A stretch of DNA of 64,000 nt, taken from positions 8,881,001 to 8,945,000 of the forward strand of contig WHVY01000002.1 in the NCBI GenBank assembly GCA_022266195.1, in the 5' to 3' direction. Position numbers and translations under genes: made by a program. Shown here one piece after another: positions 56,618-64,000 of this stretch (the first letter of the stretch is position 1; each line of letters begins with the position of its first letter). The notes under the pieces were generated by a model. The model was not told the origin of the DNA, made no database searches, and saw only the letters and a list, made by a program, of their open reading frames with translations. This DNA is from Tetranychus cinnabarinus (taxonomy: Eukaryota; Arthropoda; Arachnida; Trombidiformes; Tetranychidae).

Positions 56618-57257
56618 CAAACATTCAGACAAAATCGTTGATAATAGCATTTGCAAATGAATTTGAATAATAAAATTAATCTGCTTTAACAGTAAAATTC
56701 GTATTATTGTATGGTTTATTGGCAAAGAAACTTTTCTGATATTTATTTAACATGATATGTGCAAATTATGCAGCTGAAGATGGGTTTTGTATCATGGGAA
56801 AAACACGCCCTTTCTTAAAACAATATGCCCTAGAAGGCTTGAAACAAAAGTACTTTTTGTTGTGTTTAATGGTATGCTTAGTCACTGAATCATAAGACTG
56901 ATTAAATAGCATGCAATCCCGGAATACAAATAATAGATTACGTAAGAGTAAAAAAATTACATTATATATCCGGTAATTAGTTTTATTTTTAATTATATTA
57001 GTGTATGGTTACTTAGGATTAATAATGAGGATGATTGCAAAAAAATATTGATGATTTAATGGTACAATGGTAATGTATTAACGCCATCTACAGACGGTTT
57101 TATGATGGCAAAGTCTCATTTTGTGTTTCTTTTGCAATTTTCGCATTGTGTTAACATTTTGTTTTGTTTTGTCTTGATTATCAACTGTTGTCATATCATT
57201 GACTATTTTTTTATTATCTAGTGTCATTATTTGTTTAAATAATTTTTTCAATTATTT
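56618..57257. promoter_or_regulatory. Upstream region of light-chain copy 2
   Basis: Contains CGCCATCTAC at 57082-57091, 232 bp upstream of the start codon; copy 1 has the related GCCATCTA at 8803-8810, 228 bp upstream. No other gene is seen. Confidence 0.45.
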
Positions 57258-57322
57258 TTGTTAAGGTACAAAAATTTTAATCAATCAACACGGCTTCCAA
57301 TAGTTCAACATCACCTTCTGGC

Positions 57323-57952
57323 ATGTCTAATACCAGAAAAGGAAAGGGTCGTGGATTCGCTAAAAAACGAGCTCATCGGGCAACTAGCAATGTTTTTGCT
57401 ATGTTTGACCAAGCCCAAATTCAAGAATTTAAAGAGGCTTTTAACATGATTGATCAAAATCGTGATGGATTTATTGATAAAGATGATCTACAAGAGATGT
57501 TAGCTTCTTTGGGTAAAAATCCAGATGAAAATTATTTGGAAGGAATGATGAGTGAAGCTCCTGGTCCAATAAATTTTACCATGTTTTTAACGTTATTCGG
57601 TGAGAAACTTCAAGGTACAGATCCTGAAGATGTGATAAAAAATGCTTTTGCATGTTTTGATGAAGATAACAATGGTTTAATCCATGAAGAAAAACTAAGA
57701 GAATTGTTAACTACAATTGGTGATCGTTTCAATGATGAAGATGTAAGCTTGTTACTTTTTGTTTTTCATTTTTTGTATTTCCTGACTCTATTTATTCATT
57801 TTATTAATATTTTTCATTTTTTATTCTTCATATTATCTATTCAGGTCGATGAAATGTATAGAGAAGCTCCAATCGATGAAGGTGGAATGTTCAACTATAC
57901 TGAATTTACAAAAATCCTTAAACATGGTGCTAAAGATAAAGATGATCAATAA
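57323..57952 (+). CDS. Non-muscle myosin II regulatory light chain, copy 2
   Basis: Exons 57323-57742 and 57845-57952 give 175 residues, identical in sequence to copy 1 at 8.6 kb. Same kinase site (RATSNVF) and EF-hand loop (DQNRDGFIDKDD). The 102-bp intron and 3' flank are nearly the same; the promoter-side flank is more diverged than the coding part. Neighbours differ: here it is followed by DCAF7 on the other strand. Confidence 0.93.
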   Translation: MSNTRKGKGRGFAKKRAHRATSNVFAMFDQAQIQEFKEAFNMIDQNRDGFIDKDDLQEMLASLGKNPDENYLEGMMSEAPGPINFTMFLTLFGEKLQGTDPEDVIKNAFACFDEDNNGLIHEEKLRELLTTIGDRFNDEDVSLLLFVFHFLYFLTLFIHFINIFHFLFFILSIQVDEMYREAPIDEGGMFNYTEFTKILKHGAKDKDDQ

Positions 57953-58748
57953 CTAACCAACGATGATGACATAAGCAAAAATTATCTATTCATTGATTTA
58001 TAATACATTTTACAATACTATATGCTAAGTATATGGTGAATGTAATTTTCATTAGAGATAGAATTCAGAGTTATTTCATATTTTTCGACTCATTCAAATA
58101 ACTAACGAGATTGAACAAAGTTCAATCCTTCTTACAAGTAACTTTTAGTTTCTATTTGTTTTATACATGAACGAATCGCATTCTTCAAAGATTACCCGTT
58201 TCAAGCAAGGTTTCAACTTTATTACCTCAACGAAGTTCGTCATAAAAAATTTATATTGTAAAATTACGAATGCATTGTCATTTTTGAAATTTTCTGAATG
58301 CCTTATTACAATTATATAATTTGATTTTATTTTATAATCAAATTTTCAAAGTAAAAAATGTGATGTCCAATTCGTGCTAAATAACTTGATAGAGATCAAC
58401 AATAATTTTGAATCGAAGAGAGCATACAAATTGGTCTTAAGGTAGCAAAAATTGCTCCAGTCATGATTACCTAAAGCTAACAATCTAGTGACAAACTGTA
58501 AAACTGTCAAGAAAAATCAGAATAAATAAATGAGTCTGAAGGGCTCGAAAAAAATGGAATCTCTTCTTGATATCTCACATTAACTATCGATTTGAAAAAA
58601 AAGTATTTGCATTAGGAAGAAATGTGATTTGCAAAAATGGATGATTAAATGAGATATTTCACATGAATTCGTATGTGGATGGAATTTTAGGTTACCTCTA
58701 GCTTTCAAGGATGAATAATTGGTATGAAGAAGAGAAAACACTTGAGTC
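57953..58748. other. 3' flank of light-chain copy 2 and of DCAF7
   Basis: To about 58150 it is the inverted copy of 7750-7943. After that it is unique AT-rich sequence with no gene seen. Light chain and DCAF7 are convergent. Confidence 0.5.
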
Positions 58749-60084
58749 TTAAACTCGCAAAATTTCAAGAAAATTGTTGTAGCAAATTGCGATCCAATCT
58801 GGTTGTGTAGATGCCCATTGAATTTGATTAATTTCACCTTCAGCATTGTAGGCTAAGAGAGGATCTTCAATGGCTCGTGGCATCTGTGATATATCCCAGA
58901 TGAGCGCTTGATGATCATCACCTGTTAGACAATGATAAAAGACAAAAACAAATGAGAAAAGATAATGAGAACAGGTGAAGACAAGAAGATAAATAATGAA
59001 TAAAATACCTGCTGTACAAATGTGACAAGATGAATGAGGTGCCCATGCAATACCATTAACACAAGCTCGGTGATTATTAAGTCTGGCAACCGGAGTACAA
59101 GCAACTCTGACATCTAAAATGATAACTTCTGATGCATCCATGGCAAAAGTTGCTAAATAATTTGGGTCTTGTTTATTCCATGCTAAACGAAGAAGTGGAT
59201 GATGACCAGGATCCTCATAGATGATGGTTGAATGTTCCAAGTGTCTGAGATCAAACATTCTTACTGATCCATCAGCTCCAACAGAGGCAAACATATCTCG
59301 ACCTCCACCGGCTCGACTGAATGCTATGTCATAAACTTCTTTGTCATGAGCAATTAACTGAGTTTTCACATGACCAGAGACAAGGTTTACACGACCCAAT
59401 GCTTGACCAGTCTCTAAGCCCCAAATTGTACATGTTGTATCAATGGATGATGTCCCTATAAGATTTTGGTCCACTTCATTCCAATCAAAAGAGGTGAGAG
59501 GTGCACAAAAGTCTGAATTTTTATTCTATAAGAAAGTGAAACATGGTTTGAGAGAAACAAATAGAGCAAAATTAAAACATTGTCATTTCAAGAATAAGAA
59601 TAAGATTCGATTTTATCGATTCTGCTAAAAAAGATAATTTAGACTAGTATGGATAAATTTGATAATAACTTTAAGCAATTACATTATTTAACAAACACTC
59701 CAAGCGAGTTTCACCAGAATCATTATATCTCCACACACGAAGATAATCACCAGATGTTGCTAATAGATCAGGATAAATCCCTTTAGCATCGGGAATCCAC
59801 ATTATTTTAGTTGTAGGATATGGATGATCAAAAGTTGATTTAGGATAGAAGTCTGATGATGCTTCGTCCAGAGCAACAATCTGAACTTTATTATTATATT
59901 CTTCAATGAATGATCCGATTGCCAAGCGAAAACGCTTATCCGGCCTAACCGACCAATTCATTGAATAAACTGTCCATGGGGCAACATATTTATAAATTTC
60001 TTTCCTATTTGCAGATGAATTGGGTCCAACATTGTTGACACCACTACTGTTTGTATTATTAGCTGATCCCGTATGTACAGCCAT
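58749..60084 (-). CDS. DCAF7: DCAF7 / WDR68 WD40 scaffold
   Basis: Exons 60084-59683 (possible upstream ATG at 60093), 59525-59009 and 58921-58749 join in phase for about 363 residues. The match to vertebrate DCAF7 is very strong: KEIYKYVAPWTVYSMNWSV, PYPTTKIMWIPD, then SSIDTTCTIWGLETG, HDKEVYDIAFSRAGGGRDMF and the end QWASTQPDWIAICYNN. It is a WD40 propeller that binds DYRK1/HIPK kinases and serves as a CUL4-DDB1 substrate adaptor. Only a short serine/asparagine-rich N-terminal extension is lineage specific. Single-copy here, lying between two pieces of duplicated sequence. Confidence 0.96.
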
Positions 60085-60093
60085 GGTTATCAA

Positions 60094-60780
60094 TGAATAA
60101 AAAAATCACAATCAGAATAAATACACTTTTAAAAACACATGTGTTAATTGGTGTTAAAAAAATGAAGAGTTGGGACACAAAAATTGAATTAAGCCGAGAG
60201 AGTGGAAAGTAAAGATAAAGATATGAAAAAGAAAAACAATGAACAATCGTGCATAGAGGTGAGTTTTTAATTGTCTACACTCCTTCACAAGGCATTAACC
60301 TTTCCAATAAAAGTTTGAATCAAATATAGAAGAAATGTCAATTATTAAATCAAATAAAAACTAATTAATCTCATAAGAAACATTTTGGTTAAACAGCAAA
60401 GGTTAAATAAAAGGCCTAGAAAGTGAATCTTTGTTTACAACATTTTCTCATTGACCTTTCTCTTTATTGTGTCTTCTCCCTCTTTTCTTTGGTTAAAGCA
60501 CTATTCCTTCAGTTCAAATTGTGGCTCCAAACAATAAAAAACTGGTCTGTGGTTAACCTTGAAGTATTAAGATCACAAGTGGAGCTATGGAAATACCGAA
60601 AATGTAGGTTTCACCCAAAAAACCATGTTTTATTTTAACATAACAATATCTTGATTGTAATTCATTTGCAGCCTCACACACAAATACAACAACCAATTTC
60701 ATACATTTTGGCGCAATTTTCAAAAACATAACAAATATTTACAAGTTTAAGAATAAATCTTTTATGATTGTAATAAAAGT
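60094..60780. other. Upstream region of DCAF7
   Basis: No supported gene. The plus-strand open frame at 60423-60638 has no similarity or splice support. Confidence 0.45.
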
Positions 60781-60787
60781 ATATCAA

Positions 60788-61200
60788 GAGTTGTGTTGCG
60801 ATCTATTATCGATCGACTGAACAAAGTAACTGTTAAATTTACCAAATTTTGTTACGAAAATAATAAACTGACTGAGGAATGTGTTTAATCATGAATGGTT
60901 GCAGTTTCATTATAGCGTTAATTACAATTACCTTTTATTATCAAACAAGTCCAATTGTGATTACAATTTAAATTTCGTTAAGTGTTGGCTATACAATACT
61001 ATAATTTAAGATTGAATGAGAGGCCGCAATCCAGTTAATCGGACCATTACGGTCCCAGTAAAATGCCTTTTCCGGGTGCCAATCATCCGCAGCTTTTTCT
61101 GCGAATATTGAGATTCTATCAACAAAATTTATAATATTCAATATGAAATAATCATCTTTTTCAATTTTCGGGAAAAGGGAAGCAGTTGAAGAATCCAGTT
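60788..61200. pseudogene. Fragments of E exon 2 (plus) and gene A 3' half (minus)
   Basis: 60788-60888 encodes the C-terminal piece of E (VLRSIIDRLN ... to the stop). From about 60990 to 61200, on the minus strand, is the 3' third of gene A up to the codons equivalent to 11415. At 61200 gene A sequence stops abruptly and B exon 1 sequence begins on the plus strand. The arrangement is the inverse of 10.4-11.9 kb, with about 1 kb missing between A and B. Confidence 0.7.
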
Positions 61201-61201
61201 G

Positions 61202-62696
61202 ATGATAATAAAGGAGATAAAATCTGGTTTCGGCGAGAATAAATTTCGATATTTCAAATTAGGAATAGGTAAGTTAATTAATATCTTAATATTTCTTTCA
61301 ACTAGTCACGGACCTTATAAAAAGGATGTAACACTTAAAGGCAAAGAGAGGGTGAGGAGAGTTTTGTATACCCTTACCGTTTTTCCTGATAATCCGATCC
61401 TTGAATCCACAAAATCAGTTAGAAAAGATTGAAGAATGAAATCATGAAATAACGAAGATAATGCTGTCTATTTCGAATGTCTATCTATTTCTATTTATTA
61501 GCTATTTCGAATTATTTGGGATCGAAAAGTGGAAATCCAGACTGCAATATCCTTATTAACAATAATTATTGCATACAACTTGTGATTGCAATACTCATAA
61601 TGTACATTTCTGAATAAAACTGGAATAAGAAAATCCTTAGACACTTTCAAATTCAGTAAAATTTAATTTCTAATCTAAGGGTGTTTCCGATGAAAAATGG
61701 ATCGAGTTATCTAGATCCAAAAAAGTCGATTCAGATCAATTTACATCGACATTTTTGGACTTAATTTGTTCTAAAAATGACCTAACGGCTGAAAAAAACA
61801 TTCACAGGTCAAAAAAAGTTACCGGAAGTAAATCCAATTAACATTTCACCGGAAAAATCCATTGTGACGTCACAAAACGTCACAATTTATTGACATTGAA
61901 TCGGATTCAATCTCAATAAATTTTTCATCGGAAACACCTTAAATATTCTCATCCAGGTTATAATTTAGACACCGATTACAAGTTTTTTCCGAGGATTCCG
62001 CACGATGCTGGCACACCGCTTTTGGGAGAGGATGTGGTGATTCGCACGTTTCCAAGTGAAGCAAATGTGTATCATGAAAACACCGAATTAACCAAGAAAA
62101 TGACCTCGGAACTGGAAAACTCTTGTGGTTCATCGAAATCATCATTTGACAAGACAGACGTCGTTATGTTAACATTGATAGAGAAGGATATTGATAATGT
62201 TACTTCCAACATTATTAAATCTATTAAAGTCGATCCTCTTTCAGTTGATTTTTATCCTCACAAACTGACCATGGAACAGTTCGAAGAGCACGTTCAATAT
62301 TATATACCTAGAGAAAATAGTAAATATTGTAGATCTATCTGCGATAATCTCACTAGAGATATCCAGGTAGATCCTGTGGATTACAGTTATCTTCATAGAT
62401 TGTGTACTAAATCTAGTTGTCCATCTATTCTGGAAGATATTGATTATCCGAAAATGTTTGCAGAAATGGAAAAATTCATCAGATCCATGAAATATCTTCT
62501 TTTAATTGGTTATTCATCGCATACATGTTCATTCAAGTGGTTGATTCATTGGACAATTCTTGAAATTGATAGGAAAACTCTTTCATTATTCCCAAAATTA
62601 ACTGAAAACCATTATTTTATTGCCACTTTTATTGATACCAAGAGGAAGCAGGCAAGAACTCGAAAAATTGATGAATGCAGGATTATTTTGAATTGA
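61202..62696 (+). CDS. Secreted-family gene B3, signal peptide lost
   Basis: The exon 1 remnant 61202-61268 joins in phase 1 to exon 2 61957-62696 for 268 residues. The body aligns along its whole length with B1 (SEANVYHENTE, LTMEQFEEHV, LFPKLTENHYF blocks). Exon 1 begins at MIIKEIKSG: the signal-peptide codons present in B1 have been replaced by gene A sequence. The protein would therefore stay in the cytosol unless another start is used. The open frame is intact, so loss may be recent. The intron holds a Harbinger-like miniature element. Confidence 0.6.
61679..61939. mobile_element. PIF/Harbinger-like miniature element with TAA target duplication
   Basis: Terminal inverted repeats GGTGTTTCCGATGAAAAAT and its complement, flanked by TAA (61676-61678 and 61940-61942). 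The homologous intron of B1 near 9712 reads uninterrupted CTAAATATTC with TAA once. The TAA duplication and terminal repeats fit PIF/Harbinger MITEs. 261 bp, non-coding; contains the palindrome-like TGACGTCAC. Confidence 0.8.
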
Positions 62697-62865
62697 ACAC
62701 ACAAATGAATAATTTTTCTGTTCAACTCTTGGATTCTTATATTTCACCTTTTTTGTTTATGCAATGATTCAATGAAAAATCAATCAATTATTTTGAATAT
62801 GCTTCAAGAAGTTTTACTGTATTTTTGATGAAACTCCTTGAATTATTGATTCCTTAATAAACATC

Positions 62866-63070
62866 AGTGGTTTCCTCAATGTTATTTATCCTCCTTGGAC
62901 TGAACCGAAGCCGACCCAGCAGAGATGCTTAACATTAAATCCCCAAATGTGTTGCGATCTATTATCGATCGACTTAACGAAGTAAGAGTTAAAATTACCA
63001 AATTTTGCTAAGGAAATAATAAACTGTCTGTGGATTGTGTTTAATCACGAATAGTTGCAGTTTCTCGTAT
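62866..63070 (+). pseudogene. Fragment of E exon 2
   Basis: Plus-oriented copy of E exon 2 starting in GGTTTCCTCAATG. It carries a frameshift (GCCGACCCAGCAGAGATGC region) and a premature stop (TTTTGCTAAGG in place of TTTTGTTACGA). Not preceded by exon 1. Confidence 0.7.
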
Positions 63071-63807
63071 CTGGCCTAACCATATAAAAAAAGTCAAAAA
63101 GCGTCTTCAATGTTATCAATTTGCAAAGAATGAACCTTGATATTGAAGATTAAATTGGCCCTTAGAAAATTTATGTTTCTTCGTAATTTTACTTCTGGTG
63201 AGCTTCACTTTTCTCCTTGCCGCATCTCCTTCAGTATTTAGTTCACTGACACCATTTCTCATTTTTTAAATTTTTCTTGGAAGTTCAAAATGTCATTGAA
63301 ATAAGCACCCAATTAAACGCACAATTTATCCGTAGATTAACTGATCAAGATAATTTTGGAAATCGAAGCTGTCCGAAAAACTTAGAAGTTAAAAGAAATT
63401 TAGACTGACATTTCAATACATTGCAATCTTTCTTTTTATCACAAGAAATGGATATTTTCAGTTCACTTGAAAAAATCACCAAAAATCAAATCCAACTTTG
63501 CAATATAACATAAAAACTAAGTCTTAAAGGCACCAAAAGTTTGAATATTTTCTTCAACAAGTATTGATGATGGTCCATGATCATTTTAATGAAAAGATGT
63601 CAATTTATTTCTATTCAAGCCAAGTCTTCTCATAACAAATTTTTTTTATTGATGATGAACGAAAAGAACTCGGTTTAAACAGGCTTTTTCTTATCAAGTG
63701 ATTTTTAGAAATGAATTGAATTTGAACAGCTTATACACATAACGGCCATTTAGGAGTTGTGAAATTTTTTCCTATCAAAGTTTGCCGGCAATTAAAAATT
63801 GGTAAGG
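63071..63807. other. Intergenic stretch before ZNF706
   Basis: AT-rich, no gene or repeat recognised; includes the presumed 3' untranslated region of ZNF706. Confidence 0.4.
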
Positions 63808-64000
63808 TTAACTAGCCACATCTTGAAGTTCAGCAGGCATAGGTGCTTTTGGATGTTTATTTTCAAAATGTTGCTTGTAGGTCTTGGGATCTGGCATCTG
63901 AGACTGTTAGATAAATAGATTGAAATAGATGGCAATTAGAATTCGACAGGTGAAGATTAAAACAGCATCTGAACTTACCTTACAAACAGCACAAGTGAAA
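63808..64000 (-). CDS. ZNF706: ZNF706-type small zinc-finger protein, 5' end beyond window
   Basis: The last exon, 63903-63808, and the end of the previous exon (64000-63979, donor GTAAGT) are visible. The joined peptide FTCAVCK-SQMPDPKTYKQHFENKHP matches the C2H2-like finger of ZNF706, and APMPAELQDV matches its conserved tail. A roughly 76-residue protein in vertebrates, conserved across eukaryotes; linked to translational or stem-cell-state control. Confidence 0.88.

Noticed and set aside
1..64000. tRNA genes, rRNA and CRISPR arrays
   Set aside because: No stretch with both A- and B-box promoter elements and a cloverleaf was noticed, no rRNA sequence, and no regularly spaced identical repeats with unique spacers; a tRNAscan run would be decisive for tRNAs.

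Overview
The window is nuclear DNA of a compact, AT-rich animal genome. Genes carry short GT-AG introns, mostly 60-150 bp. The contactin-type protein has an N-terminal C-type lectin domain, which is the arthropod arrangement. A tandem ionotropic-receptor-like family, lineage-specific secreted families and dense small transposons fit a chelicerate/mite-like arthropod; that assignment is inference, because no species marker is present. Conserved genes recognised from their protein sequence are CFAP410 (left edge, minus), an RPGRIP1L/fantom-like coiled-coil protein (minus), MTO1 (minus), MED29 (minus), contactin (plus), non-muscle myosin regulatory light chain (two copies, inverted), DCAF7 (minus) and ZNF706 (right edge, minus).

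Layout. 1-6.4 kb: CFAP410, with a 3 kb intron. 7.9-18.7 kb: a duplication-rich block. It holds one light-chain copy, a secreted-protein gene (B1), a related secreted gene (A), a small membrane-protein gene (E, two copies plus fragments), a broken B copy, two tetraspan-like genes (C1, C2), a solo LTR and several miniature transposons. 19-29 kb: a lone terminal exon, fantom-like, MTO1 and a large acidic coiled-coil gene. 29.2-31.6 kb: a 2.4 kb nested inverted repeat abutting the last exon of a broken receptor gene. 32.9-37.0 kb: two receptor-like genes. 37.1-44.2 kb: MED29, a basic nuclear-type protein and contactin.

44.6-53.6 kb is the most unusual part. It has a LINE-type Gag/ORF1, a second Gag-like ORF, a three-exon gene on the opposite strand that resembles a ubiquitin-specific protease, and an endonuclease/reverse-transcriptase ORF2. 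A small nested hairpin occurs seven times here: a UA / UUC internal loop, a usually UGARAU hexaloop and pairing stems that co-vary. In every case it lies in the sense orientation of its neighbouring gene. It links the protease gene to the retroelement genes and suggests one composite unit.

53.7-64 kb: a large secreted/transmembrane protein with an LDL-receptor class A module, the second light-chain copy, DCAF7, and rearranged copies of the left-hand duplicated block (fragments of E and A, and B3, which has lost its signal peptide). Comparing the two B loci shows that a Mutator-like miniature element (left copy) and a Harbinger-like one (right copy) each inserted after the duplication, because the other copy keeps the empty site. 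All exon boundaries come from reading splice signals and reading phase by eye.
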